DNA from: Myroides sp. 1354
Lineage (GTDB): Bacteria; Bacteroidota; Bacteroidia; Flavobacteriales; Flavobacteriaceae
NCBI RefSeq assembly: GCF_030324495.1
Contig: NZ_JACAGN010000020.1
Coordinates: forward strand, 1 to 43,942
DNA length: 43,942 nucleotides
Direction: 5' to 3'
The notes beneath the pieces were generated by a model. The model worked only from the letters and a program-made list of their open reading frames with translations. It ran no database searches and was not told the origin of the DNA. Positions 17,717 to 26,480 of the stretch are shown here, piece by piece. How positions within the stretch are numbered: the first letter of the stretch is position 1; every line of letters begins with the position of its first letter. The position numbers and the translations under genes were made by a program.

Positions 17717-20479
17717 ATGAGCTTTTATATCGATTACATCAACGAGATTGAAGAAAGAAAAAATCAAGGACTTAACCCTAAGCCAATTGATGGAGCTGAG
17801 CTATTAAGTGAAATTATAGCACAGATTAAAGATACTGAGAACGAGCACCGCGCTGAATCTCTTAAACTTTTTATTTATAATGTTTTACCTGGTACGACTA
17901 GTGCTGCAGGCGTTAAAGCTAAATTTTTAAAGGAAATCATCTTAGGTGAAGTTGTAGTGAGTGAGATTACTCCTGCTTTTGCTTTTGAATTATTATCACA
18001 CATGAAGGGTGGACCTTCGATTGAAGTGTTGTTAGATTTAGCCTTAGGAAATGATGTAGCGATTGCTCAAGAAGCAGCTAAAGTATTGAAAACACAAGTA
18101 TACTTGTACGAAGCAGATACAGATCGTTTGAAAGAAGCTTTCTTAAGTGGAAATGCTGTAGCAAAAGACATCGTAGAAAGTTATGCAAAAGCGGAGTTCT
18201 TTACGAAACTTCCAGAGGTAGATGAAAAAATCGAAGTAGTAACTTTCATCGCAGGTGAAGGAGATATTTCTACCGATTTATTATCGCCAGGAAACCAAGC
18301 ACACTCTCGTGCTGACCGTGAATTACACGGGTTGTGTATGATTAGTACAGAAGCACAACAACAAATCAAAGCTTTACAAGAATTACATCCCGGTAAAAAA
18401 GTGATGTTAATTGCTGAAAAAGGAACGATGGGTGTTGGATCTTCGAGAATGTCAGGAGTAAATAACGTGGCTCTTTGGACAGGTAAACAAGCAAGTCCTT
18501 ATGTTCCATTTGTAAATATAGCTCCAATTGTTGCGGGTACAAACGGAATTTCTCCAATTTTCTTAACAACAGTGGACGTAACTGGAGGTATCGGTATTGA
18601 CCTTAAAAACTGGGTGAAAAAAACAGATGCTAATGGGGAAGTAGTTCGCAATGACAAAGGAGAACCTGTATTAGAAGAAGTTTACTCAGTAGCTACAGGT
18701 ACGGTATTGACAATTAACACAAAAGCAAAAAAATTATACAACGGAGACCAAGAGTTAATCGATATTTCGAAAGCTTTAACTCCACAAAAAATGGAATTTA
18801 TCAAAGCAGGTGGTTCTTATGCTATCGTATTTGGTAAAAAAATCCAAACATTTGCGGCAAAATTATTGGGAATGGATGCTCCTGTAGTTTTTGCTCCTTC
18901 TAAAGAAATTTCAGTGGAAGGACAAGGATTAACAGCAGTAGAGAAAATCTTCAATAGAAATGCTGTAGGGGTAACAAAAGGAAAAGTATTACATGCAGGT
19001 TCTGACGTTCGCGTAGAAGTGAATATCGTTGGATCTCAAGATACAACGGGATTGATGACTGCTCAAGAGTTAGAAGCAATGGCAGCAACTGTTATTTCTC
19101 CTATCGTTGATGGAGCTTATCAATCAGGATGTCACACAGCATCAGTTTGGGACAAAAAAGCACAAGCAAATATCCCGAAATTGATGAAATTCATGAACGA
19201 TTTCGGTTTAATTACGGCACGTGACCCTAAAGGAGAATACCACTCTATGACAGACGTTATCCACAAAGTATTGAACGATATTACTGTGGACGAATGGGCG
19301 ATCATTATCGGAGGAGATTCACATACGAGAATGTCTAAAGGGGTTGCTTTTGGAGCGGATTCAGGAACTGTAGCTTTAGCTTTAGCAACAGGAGAGGCTT
19401 CTATGCCAATTCCAGAGTCAGTAAAAGTAACATTCAAAGGAAACATGAAAGAACACATGGATTTCCGTGATGTTGTTCACGCGACTCAATCGCAAATGTT
19501 GAAACAATTTGGTGGAGAAAACGTATTCCAAGGTAGAATTATCGAAGTTCACATCGGTACGTTATTGGCTGACCAAGCATTTACATTCACAGACTGGACA
19601 GCTGAAATGAAAGCTAAAGCGTCTATCTGTATCTCTCAAGATGATACCCTAATCGAATCATTGGAAATCGCGAAGAGCCGTATCCAAATCATGATTGATA
19701 AAGGAATGGACAACAAAAACCAAGTGTTACAAGGATTAATCAATAAAGCAAACAAACGTATCGAAGAAATTAGAACAGGCGACAAACCTGCTTTAATGCC
19801 AGATGCGAATGCTAAATATTATGCTGAGGTTGTCGTTGATCTTGATATCATCGAAGAACCAATGATTGCCGATCCAGACGTAAATAACGATGACGTTTCT
19901 AAACGCTATACACACGATACGATTAGAGAGCTTTCTTTCTATGGAGGTGATAAAAAAGTAGATTTAGGATTCGTAGGTTCATGTATGGTTCACAAAGATG
20001 ACTTGAAAATCGTTTCTCAAATGTTGAAAAACATCGAAAAACAAACAGGTTCAGTGAAATTTAATGCACCTCTAGTTGTTGCAGCTCCAACATATAACAT
20101 TATTGATGAGTTAAAAGCAGAAGGAGATTGGGAATATTTACAAAAATATTCTGGTTTCGAATTCAGTGACCTTTTACCTAAAAACAACGCACGTACAGAA
20201 TACGAGAACATCATGTATTTAGAGCGTCCTGGTTGTAACTTATGTATGGGTAACCAAGAGAAAGCAGCAAAAGGAGATACCGTAATGGCTACATCAACGC
20301 GTTTATTCCAAGGACGTGTGGTAGAAGATTCAGAACGCAAAAAAGGAGAATCTTTACTAGCTTCTACACCAGTAGTTGTTCTTTCTGCTATCTTAGGTCG
20401 TGTTCCTACAATGGAAGAATACAAAGCTTCTGTAGAAGGAATCAACTTAACGAAATTTAAACCGATTTCAACGAAATAA
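17717..20479 (+). CDS. acnB: Aconitate hydratase B (bifunctional aconitase type)
   Basis: This citric-acid-cycle enzyme interconverts citrate and isocitrate through cis-aconitate and is related to 2-methylisocitrate dehydratase. In this class the N-terminal HEAT-like and swivel domains precede the catalytic core. The iron-sulfur ligands are Cys756 (FVGSC) and Cys840/Cys843 (GCNLC). Other family motifs are GGDSHTRMSKGVAFGADSG and SGCHTASVWD. At 920 residues it is a little longer than the E. coli enzyme (865). A second aconitase of a different class lies 1.2 kb downstream in the same direction, but a terminator separates them. Confidence 0.95.
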   Translation: MSFYIDYINEIEERKNQGLNPKPIDGAELLSEIIAQIKDTENEHRAESLKLFIYNVLPGTTSAAGVKAKFLKEIILGEVVVSEITPAFAFELLSHMKGGPSIEVLLDLALGNDVAIAQEAAKVLKTQVYLYEADTDRLKEAFLSGNAVAKDIVESYAKAEFFTKLPEVDEKIEVVTFIAGEGDISTDLLSPGNQAHSRADRELHGLCMISTEAQQQIKALQELHPGKKVMLIAEKGTMGVGSSRMSGVNNVALWTGKQASPYVPFVNIAPIVAGTNGISPIFLTTVDVTGGIGIDLKNWVKKTDANGEVVRNDKGEPVLEEVYSVATGTVLTINTKAKKLYNGDQELIDISKALTPQKMEFIKAGGSYAIVFGKKIQTFAAKLLGMDAPVVFAPSKEISVEGQGLTAVEKIFNRNAVGVTKGKVLHAGSDVRVEVNIVGSQDTTGLMTAQELEAMAATVISPIVDGAYQSGCHTASVWDKKAQANIPKLMKFMNDFGLITARDPKGEYHSMTDVIHKVLNDITVDEWAIIIGGDSHTRMSKGVAFGADSGTVALALATGEASMPIPESVKVTFKGNMKEHMDFRDVVHATQSQMLKQFGGENVFQGRIIEVHIGTLLADQAFTFTDWTAEMKAKASICISQDDTLIESLEIAKSRIQIMIDKGMDNKNQVLQGLINKANKRIEEIRTGDKPALMPDANAKYYAEVVVDLDIIEEPMIADPDVNNDDVSKRYTHDTIRELSFYGGDKKVDLGFVGSCMVHKDDLKIVSQMLKNIEKQTGSVKFNAPLVVAAPTYNIIDELKAEGDWEYLQKYSGFEFSDLLPKNNARTEYENIMYLERPGCNLCMGNQEKAAKGDTVMATSTRLFQGRVVEDSERKKGESLLASTPVVVLSAILGRVPTMEEYKASVEGINLTKFKPISTK

Positions 20480-20484
20480 TTTTT

Positions 20485-20511
20485 AAAAAGCCCTTTTTTG
20501 AAGGGCTTTTT
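20485..20511 (+). terminator. Terminator after acnB
   Basis: A perfect 11-base stem (20485-20495 with 20501-20511), a 5-base loop and a T run, starting 5 bases after the stop. Confidence 0.9.
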
Positions 20512-20515
20512 TTTT

Positions 20516-20613
20516 GGAAAGGAGAAAGAGGAAAGGAGAAAGAGGAAAGGAGAAAAGGGTAAATTATCAATTAATCGAGAATTCACTCTTTTCCCTTTTC
20601 TTCTTTCCTCTCT
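20516..20613. repeat. Purine/pyrimidine hairpin element, copy 1
   Basis: Three 14-base purine repeats (ggaaaggagaaaga type, 20516-20557) are followed by a spacer with ttaatcgagaattcac and a pyrimidine tract. Positions 20539-20559 and 20593-20613 pair at 19 of 21 bases, so the transcript could fold into a long hairpin. Related elements occur at 21024, 21436, 23918 and 24135. Confidence 0.75.
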
Positions 20614-20938
20614 CTAAAAAAAGCTATTTCATTTTAGTTCTAATTGATTTAATTAACCCCAATAACATCCTACGAATACTAATTATAGTAACAAAATATC
20701 TTTCTTCTATTTGGCAAAAACCTAAATCCAATGCTAGGAATAGTTGTGTTTCTATTTCAGCAAGACTTCCTAATGCAATATGAAGAAATTGAAGTAGCTC
20801 TTTGCTACTTTGTCTTGCACAACCTTCCGCTATATTTGATGGGACAGATACAGCACTTCTCCTGAGTTGATTGGTTAGACCATATAATTCTTCTTGAGGA
20901 AAAGAACGAGTTAATTGATAAATCTCAGAAACAAAAAA
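20571..20938. repeat. 368-base direct repeat, copy 1
   Basis: This segment recurs at 21071-21438, offset by exactly 500 bases with only a handful of differences. It covers the pyrimidine-rich element and most of the four-helix-bundle gene. Confidence 0.9.
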
Positions 20939-20980
20939 TCGACTCATTTTCCATACTTCTAAATCTCTGTGTGTTTGCAT
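20624..20980 (-). CDS. Four-helix-bundle protein (S23 / TIGR02436 type)
   Basis: This 118-residue protein begins MQTHRDLEVWKMS and contains LRRSAVSVPSNIAEG and a Leu/Ala-rich later part, the pattern of the four-helix-bundle family first known from 23S rRNA intervening sequences. The molecular role is not established; a distant relative (Avd) acts in diversity-generating retroelements, but no reverse transcriptase or repeat pair of that kind is here. The start ATG is the one at 20980; an upstream in-frame codon would add eight residues. It lies antisense between two aconitase genes, and most of it is duplicated downstream. Confidence 0.82.
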   Translation of the reverse strand: MQTHRDLEVWKMSRFFVSEIYQLTRSFPQEELYGLTNQLRRSAVSVPSNIAEGCARQSSKELLQFLHIALGSLAEIETQLFLALDLGFCQIEERYFVTIISIRRMLLGLIKSIRTKMK

Positions 20981-21023
20981 AATTTTTTTATAGATGTAGA
21001 GCAAATTTTAAACCAAAAACTAA

Positions 21024-21116
21024 AAAGGAAAGAAGATAGAAGATAAAATCTAAAAAAAAGAGTCACTCCTTTAATCGAGAATTCACCCTTTTCCCTTTTC
21101 TTCTCTCCTCTCTCTA
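21024..21116. repeat. Purine/pyrimidine element, copy 2
   Basis: A purine tract (ggaaagaagatagaagata) is followed by aaatct, A8, gagtcactcctttaatcgag, attcaccc and a pyrimidine tract. Arm pairing is weaker than in copy 1. Confidence 0.7.
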
Positions 21117-21438
21117 GAAAAAGCTATTTCATTTTAGTTCTAATTGATTTAATTAACCCCAATAACATCCTACGAATACTAATTATAGTAACAAAATATC
21201 TTTCTTCTATTTGGCAAAAACCTAAATCCAATGCTAGGAATAGTTGTGTTTCTATTTCAGCAAGACTTCCTAATGCAATATGAAGAAATTGAGGTAGCTC
21301 TTTGCTACTTTGTCTTGTACAACCTTCCGCTATATTTGATGGGACAGATACAGCACTTCTCCTTAGTTGATTGGTTAGACCATATAATTCTTCTTGAGGA
21401 AAGGAACGAGTTAATTGATAAATCTCAGAAACAAAAAA
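21071..21438. repeat. 368-base direct repeat, copy 2
   Basis: This is the second copy of 20571-20938. Differences include c/t changes in the pyrimidine tract and two that alter residues of the encoded protein (Ala to Thr, Leu to Pro). Confidence 0.9.
21124..21438 (-). pseudogene. Truncated second copy of the four-helix-bundle gene
   Basis: It retains codons 15-118 and the stop of the gene at 20624-20980 in frame, but the first 14 codons including the ATG are missing and are replaced by a purine-rich tract. No suitable new start is seen. Two substitutions change the protein (GCAR to GCTR, KELLQ to KELPQ), the proline falling in a predicted helix. It is therefore a remnant of a recent tandem duplication and probably not translated. 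Confidence 0.8.
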
Positions 21439-21541
21439 GGAAAGAGGAGAGAAGATAGAAGAGAAGACAAAAATCTAAAAAAAAAGAGTCACTCCTTTAA
21501 TCGGGAATTCACCCTTTTCCTCTTTCCCCTCTCTTCTCTCC
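21436..21541. repeat. Purine/pyrimidine element, copy 3
   Basis: It has the same order as copy 2: a purine tract, aaatct plus A9, gagtcactcctttaatcggg, attcaccc and a pyrimidine tract. It ends 110 bases before the acnA start codon. Confidence 0.7.
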
Positions 21542-21651
21542 AACAAAATAGAATCATTTTAAATATTTGCTTTTAACATTTTCATAATTTTTATCTGTAC
21601 GAAAAGCGGTAAATTGTGTTATAAATCAAACATTTAAAAAGAATTGTTATT

Positions 21652-23913
21652 ATGGCTTTTGATATTGAAATGATTAAAAAAGTGTATGAAAAGATGCCAG
21701 ATCGCGTAGCGAAAGCACGTGAATTAGTGGGACGTCCTTTGACACTTACAGAGAAAATTTTGTACACACATTTATGGGAGGGAATGCCTTCGCAAACATT
21801 TACAAGAGGAAATGACTATGTAGATTTTGCACCAGATCGCGTGGCTTGTCAAGATGCAACGGCACAGATGGCTTTGTTGCAGTTTATGCATGCTGGAAAA
21901 GAAAAGGTAGCCGTTCCAACCACAGTACACTGTGATCACTTGATTCAAGCAAAAGTAGGAGCAGCAACGGATTTAAAAGTTGCAGAAACCCAATCGTCAG
22001 AAGTGTTTAATTTCTTATCTTCAGTATCAAATAAATACGGCATTGGATTCTGGAAACCAGGAGCTGGAATTATTCACCAAATTGTTTTAGAGAATTACGC
22101 TTTCCCTGGAGGTTTGATGATTGGAACCGATTCACATACGGTAAATGCAGGTGGACTGGGAATGTTAGCTATTGGAGTTGGTGGAGCAGATGCTGTAGAT
22201 GTAATGTCGGGAATGGCCTGGGAATTGAAGTTTCCTAAACTGATTGGAGTGAAGTTAACCGGAAAATTAAACGGATGGACAGCACCCAAAGATGTCATCT
22301 TAAAAGTAGCAGATATCCTAACTGTAAAAGGAGGAACAGGAGCTATTGTGGAGTATTTTGGAGAAGGAGCCTTATCCATGTCTTGTACTGGTAAGGGAAC
22401 CATTTGTAATATGGGAGCTGAAATTGGAGCTACAACTTCTACTTTTGGCTATGACGATTCAATGCGCCGTTATTTAGCCGCTACAGGACGTCAAGACGTA
22501 GTAGATGCAGCAGATAAAGTAGCAGAACACTTAACAGCAGATGCGGAAGTATACGCTAATCCAGAAAAATATTTCGATCAATTAATTGAGATCAACTTAT
22601 CCGAATTAGAACCACATATCAACGGACCTTTCACACCAGATAGAGGAACACCTGTATCAAAAATGAGAGAAGATGCAGAGAAAAATGGATGGCCATTAAA
22701 AGTAGAGTGGGGATTAATCGGATCGTGTACCAACTCTTCTTATGAAGATATGTCAAGAGCAGCGTCTATCGTAGAACAAGCCGTTAAACAAGGAATTACA
22801 CCAAAGGCGGAGTTTGGAATTAACCCAGGATCGGAGCAAATTCGCTATACAATCGAAAGAGATGGTATCATCGAGACTTTCGAAAAAATGGGAACCAAAG
22901 TATTTACCAATGCTTGTGGACCTTGTATTGGACAATGGGATCGTGCAGGAGCTGATAAAGAGGAGAAAAATACCATCGTACACTCGTTCAACCGTAATTT
23001 CTCTAAACGCGCAGATGGAAATCCAAATACCCATGCTTTCGTAACTTCTCCCGAAATGGTAGCGGCTTTAGCTATTGCTGGAGATTTAGGATTTAATCCA
23101 ATCACGGATACCTTAATTAACGACGAAGGGCAAGAAGTAAAATTACTTCCTCCTACAGGAGATGAATTGCCAAAACGCGGGTTTGATGTTGATGATCCAG
23201 GCTATCAAGCGCCAGCAGAAGACGGTTCAAATGTAGAAGTAATCGTTTCTCCAACATCGAGTCGCCTTCAGTTGCTAGAACCTTTTGCTCCTTGGAACGG
23301 ACAAAATATCACAGGAGCTAAATTGCTAATTAAAGCCTTTGGGAAATGTACAACAGATCACATCTCTATGGCAGGTCCATGGTTGCGTTTCCGCGGTCAC
23401 TTAGACAATATTTCAGACAATATGTTGATTGGAGCTGAAAATGCATTCAATCACTTAACGAATAAAGTAAAAAACCAGTTGACAGGTGCTTATGATGCAG
23501 TGCCAGCGGTGCAGCGTGCGTATAAAGCAGCTGGAATCCCTTCCATTGTGGTAGGAGACCAAAACTACGGAGAAGGGTCTTCACGTGAACATGCAGCAAT
23601 GGAACCACGTCATTTAGGAGTTACTGCAGTATTGGTGAAATCATTTGCCCGTATTCACGAAACAAACTTGAAAAAACAAGGGATGTTAGCGCTTACTTTT
23701 GCTAATGAGGCGGATTACGACAAAGTACAAGAAGATGATACCATCAACTTCCTAGACTTAACTGAATTTGCTCCAGGGAAACAATTACACCTTGAATTCG
23801 TTCATGCGGATGGATCGAAAGATGTAATTGCTGCTAATCATACGTACAATGCGAGTCAAGTGAATTGGTTTAAAGCAGGATCGGCTTTGAATCTAATCGC
23901 AGCTGGTAAATAG
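21652..23913 (+). CDS. Aconitate hydratase, mitochondrial/AcnA type
   Basis: A second aconitase (753 residues) with the domain order of the mitochondrial enzyme. The iron-sulfur ligands are Cys359 (GSCTNSS) and Cys422/Cys425 (ACGPCIGQ). The C-terminal swivel domain has [15 protein letters not shown]. It catalyses citrate to isocitrate in the citric acid cycle and is not a recent duplicate of AcnB, which has another domain order. In many bacteria the two types are used under different growth or oxidative conditions; here that is an inference. The promoter was not clearly found. Confidence 0.93.
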   Translation: MAFDIEMIKKVYEKMPDRVAKARELVGRPLTLTEKILYTHLWEGMPSQTFTRGNDYVDFAPDRVACQDATAQMALLQFMHAGKEKVAVPTTVHCDHLIQAKVGAATDLKVAETQSSEVFNFLSSVSNKYGIGFWKPGAGIIHQIVLENYAFPGGLMIGTDSHTVNAGGLGMLAIGVGGADAVDVMSGMAWELKFPKLIGVKLTGKLNGWTAPKDVILKVADILTVKGGTGAIVEYFGEGALSMSCTGKGTICNMGAEIGATTSTFGYDDSMRRYLAATGRQDVVDAADKVAEHLTADAEVYANPEKYFDQLIEINLSELEPHINGPFTPDRGTPVSKMREDAEKNGWPLKVEWGLIGSCTNSSYEDMSRAASIVEQAVKQGITPKAEFGINPGSEQIRYTIERDGIIETFEKMGTKVFTNACGPCIGQWDRAGADKEEKNTIVHSFNRNFSKRADGNPNTHAFVTSPEMVAALAIAGDLGFNPITDTLINDEGQEVKLLPPTGDELPKRGFDVDDPGYQAPAEDGSNVEVIVSPTSSRLQLLEPFAPWNGQNITGAKLLIKAFGKCTTDHISMAGPWLRFRGHLDNISDNMLIGAENAFNHLTNKVKNQLTGAYDAVPAVQRAYKAAGIPSIVVGDQNYGEGSSREHAAMEPRHLGVTAVLVKSFARIHETNLKKQGMLALTFANEADYDKVQEDDTINFLDLTEFAPGKQLHLEFVHADGSKDVIAANHTYNASQVNWFKAGSALNLIAAGK

Positions 23914-23917
23914 CGGA

Positions 23918-23958
23918 GTGGAGAGAAGAAAGAAGAGAGGGGTGATTTTCGATTTAAA
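23918..23958. repeat. Purine/pyrimidine element, copy 4 (inverted)
   Basis: The sequence gtggagagaagaaagaagag followed by aggggtgattttcgattt is the reverse complement of the family pattern. It pairs with copy 5 at 24135-24195 as inverted repeats around the acnA terminator. Confidence 0.65.
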
Positions 23959-23974
23959 CCCGTTTCTACTTAAT

Positions 23975-24013
23975 AAAACACAAAGGACGAGTTATACTCG
24001 TCCTTTGTGTTTT
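23975..24013. terminator. Bidirectional terminator after acnA
   Basis: A perfect 17-base stem (23975-23991 with 23997-24013) with a 5-base loop, between the converging acnA and LysR genes. Confidence 0.88.
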
Positions 24014-24033
24014 AGAGGATAGAGGTTTGTAGG

Positions 24034-24052
24034 GGCACAGGGGGCCTGTGCC
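24034..24052. repeat. GC-rich perfect hairpin
   Basis: GGCACAGG, a GGG loop and CCTGTGCC form an 8-base perfect stem, strikingly GC-rich for this AT-rich sequence. It resembles a short hairpin I have seen repeated in flavobacterial intergenic regions, but only one copy is present here. Confidence 0.5.
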
Positions 24053-24134
24053 TAATAAAACGAAGTCGTTTTTTTCCTTTCTTCTCTTTTTTATGAATTT
24101 GTATGTTGTGAATGCCTGATTTTTTTTAAAAATG

Positions 24135-24195
24135 AGAGTCTTTGTTTTAATCGAGAATTTCACTCCTCTCTTCTCTCTTCTCTCTTCTCTCTTCC
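24135..24195. repeat. Purine/pyrimidine element, copy 5
   Basis: gagtctttgttttaatcgag followed by aatttcactcc and a long tctctt tract ends directly at the stop codon of the LysR gene. Confidence 0.65.
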
Positions 24196-25089
24196 TTATA
24201 ACTGATTATACTCCTCCTTATCTTCTGCTTTTAATAAATCAATAAAATACGTAGCCGCTTTTTTCTGGTAGCTGTCTTTTAAACGCAAGGTAACCGCTTC
24301 TCGTCTCATGTTTTTATCGCGAATGGGAATAGCACATAAATCTTTTTCTCCGTGAACTGTGGCTAGAGTTAGAATCGTTTCAAAAGCGCCTGTACGTACT
24401 AAATCTACAATGGTAGCGGTATAATTCACTTCGACTGTGATATTGGGATGTATTTTATACTTTTCAAATTGACGGTCCAAAAAATCACGTGTACTAAATC
24501 CTTTTACAGGAAGTGCTAGTGTAAGTTGTTCCACTTCTTTAAAATTAATACTCGTTTTGGTTGCTAGTGGACTATGTGCAGAAACAATTACCGACATATC
24601 CGAGCTCATGATGGGTTCGTGAATGAGTTCATCACTGTGTTTGCCTTCGTAAAAGGTTAAAGCAAAATCAATTTCTTGTTTGAGTAGAGCGTCGATTAAT
24701 TCCGTTGTGGTGCCAAAAGTTACCTGAAGTTTAATTTGTGGAAATTGCTCAATGAAGTTTTTAAATGCATTGATAACGATGGATTTTAATCCCCATGTTA
24801 GACCGATACTTAAGGTCCCAGTATTCACTTGTTTTAAATCGTCCAAAATTAGCTTGCCGTCATTTGACGCTTGAATACTCTTTTCTGCATAAGTAGCAAA
24901 GAGTTCGCCTGCTTCTGTAATGGACACCCGTTTGCCAATTCGATCAAACAAGGGAATCCCTAATTCCTCTTCTAATTGTTTAATTTGTTGAGATAAAGTA
25001 CTTTGTGTAATATACAGTTCTCTCGCTGCTTCTGTGAAATTGAGCAGTTCTTTGGCCTTTAAAAAATATTTGAGTTGTCTTAGTTCCAT
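24196..25089 (-). CDS. LysR-family transcriptional regulator
   Basis: This 297-residue regulator has an N-terminal winged helix-turn-helix (NFTEAARELYITQSTLSQQI at about 17-36, then PLFDRIGKRV) and a C-terminal effector-binding domain of two Rossmann-like lobes. It is transcribed away from the MFS exporter gene 94 bases away, the usual arrangement for a LysR regulator and its target. The effector is unknown. Confidence 0.92.
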   Translation of the reverse strand: MELRQLKYFLKAKELLNFTEAARELYITQSTLSQQIKQLEEELGIPLFDRIGKRVSITEAGELFATYAEKSIQASNDGKLILDDLKQVNTGTLSIGLTWGLKSIVINAFKNFIEQFPQIKLQVTFGTTTELIDALLKQEIDFALTFYEGKHSDELIHEPIMSSDMSVIVSAHSPLATKTSINFKEVEQLTLALPVKGFSTRDFLDRQFEKYKIHPNITVEVNYTATIVDLVRTGAFETILTLATVHGEKDLCAIPIRDKNMRREAVTLRLKDSYQKKAATYFIDLLKAEDKEEYNQL

Positions 25090-25183
25090 AGGTTAATCGG
25101 TTTTGTCGATTGATGTTATAGAAAAATACCGTTTTACAAATTTAGAACTTAAGCTTAACTTTACTTCAAATATCAAGAGAAAA

Positions 25184-26404
25184 ATGGCAACAACCACGTA
25201 TATTGACTTTAGGGAAACAGAAAAAGCAGTCAAGGGCAGTGTGCGATACAAGCGAATTAAATGGGGGATTTTTTTAATTGGAGTATCGGTTTTCGCACAA
25301 TTGTATAACTACCAACCTCTATTGTCAGAAATTACGCATTTTTTTGCTGTAACTCCAGCAGAAAGTAGCTATTTGGTTTCTGCCTCTACGTTTGGGATGG
25401 CGATTGGATTACTCTTATTCGCTTTTATTGCGGATCGTTATCCACGGAAGGACATTATGTTGTTTTCTTTGGTAACTTCTACGTTATTGACTTTGTCTTC
25501 CGTCTTTGTGGGGGACTTTTCCCTTTTGATTAATATCAACTTTATTAAGGGGATTTGCATCTCTGGGGTTTCCGCTGTTACCTTAGCCTATTTGGCAGAA
25601 GAAATTGATGCTAAATCCATCGGAACAGCCATTAGTTTTTATTTGGCAGGAAATACTTTTGGGGGCATGTTTGGCCGTATTATTGCTGCCTTAGTTAGCG
25701 GATGGTATAATTGGCAAGCCTCTGTTTTGACCATTGGAATATTGGCGCTGGGCATTGCAATTCTCTTTTATTTCCTCTTTCCAGAATCCAATTTTTTTGA
25801 ACCTCAGAAGGTTAAATTCGATAAGAAACTACGCCAAATGCAGCGTATATTTCGCAATAAGAAAATCTTAGCTATGTATGTAGTTGCGATTTGCTTGATG
25901 GGAACTTTTGTGAGTATCTACAACTATCTCGGATTTAAGCTAGAAGCCCCCCCTTATAATTTACCGCATTATATTATTGCTTTGATCTTTTTGATGTATG
26001 CTTTTGGAATTGTAGGGAATTTGGTAGCAGGTCGATTATCGGATCGCTATGCCGCAAAGAATATCCTCTTGTTGGCTTTGAGCTTATTACTCTTGGGATT
26101 AGGGTTGATGTATATTTCTAATTTATTTGTCATCCTCTTGGGCTTGACGATCTTTACGGTTGCTTTTTTCAGTGGGCATACCATTGCGAGTAGAGTAGTC
26201 ACTCAACTAGGAGGAAAGGCCAAGAGTTCGGCTACGGCTTTGTATTGGTTCTTCTATTATATGGGATCCACGTTAATTGGAAGCTCAACGGGATTTTTTA
26301 TTAATAAAGATAATTGGGGAGGTTTTTTTATAACACTGATCGCACTAGCCTCTATTGCTCTGCTTTCTACGTATGCTACAACAAGAAGTAGAATGAGGAA
26401 GTAA
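25184..26404 (+). CDS. MFS transporter, YnfM-like
   Basis: This 406-residue inner-membrane protein has about 12 hydrophobic segments. The family motif FIADRYPRKD lies in the loop after segment 2, and LSDRYAAKN in the second half. It is probably a proton-driven exporter of small molecules or drugs; the substrate is unknown. I choose the ATG at 25184 (MATTTYID) because the 27 residues that an upstream start at 25103 would add are polar and occupy the promoter region shared with the LysR gene. Confidence 0.85.
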   Translation: MATTTYIDFRETEKAVKGSVRYKRIKWGIFLIGVSVFAQLYNYQPLLSEITHFFAVTPAESSYLVSASTFGMAIGLLLFAFIADRYPRKDIMLFSLVTSTLLTLSSVFVGDFSLLININFIKGICISGVSAVTLAYLAEEIDAKSIGTAISFYLAGNTFGGMFGRIIAALVSGWYNWQASVLTIGILALGIAILFYFLFPESNFFEPQKVKFDKKLRQMQRIFRNKKILAMYVVAICLMGTFVSIYNYLGFKLEAPPYNLPHYIIALIFLMYAFGIVGNLVAGRLSDRYAAKNILLLALSLLLLGLGLMYISNLFVILLGLTIFTVAFFSGHTIASRVVTQLGGKAKSSATALYWFFYYMGSTLIGSSTGFFINKDNWGGFFITLIALASIALLSTYATTRSRMRK

Positions 26405-26480
26405 GAAGTATACTACACGATTGTTTCCGTTTTCTGTGAAAATGCTCTATTTTCGTATCTGTTTTCAAATAAATGACAAG

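Noticed and set aside
20571..21438. Possible diversity-generating retroelement, suggested by the Avd-like four-helix-bundle protein and repeat pair
   Set aside because: No reverse transcriptase is present, the differences between copies are few and not adenine-specific, and the repeat does not lie in a target gene.
23914..24195. Insertion sequence behind acnA
   Set aside because: Inverted repeat elements are present, but there is no transposase frame or target duplication in the 282 bases.
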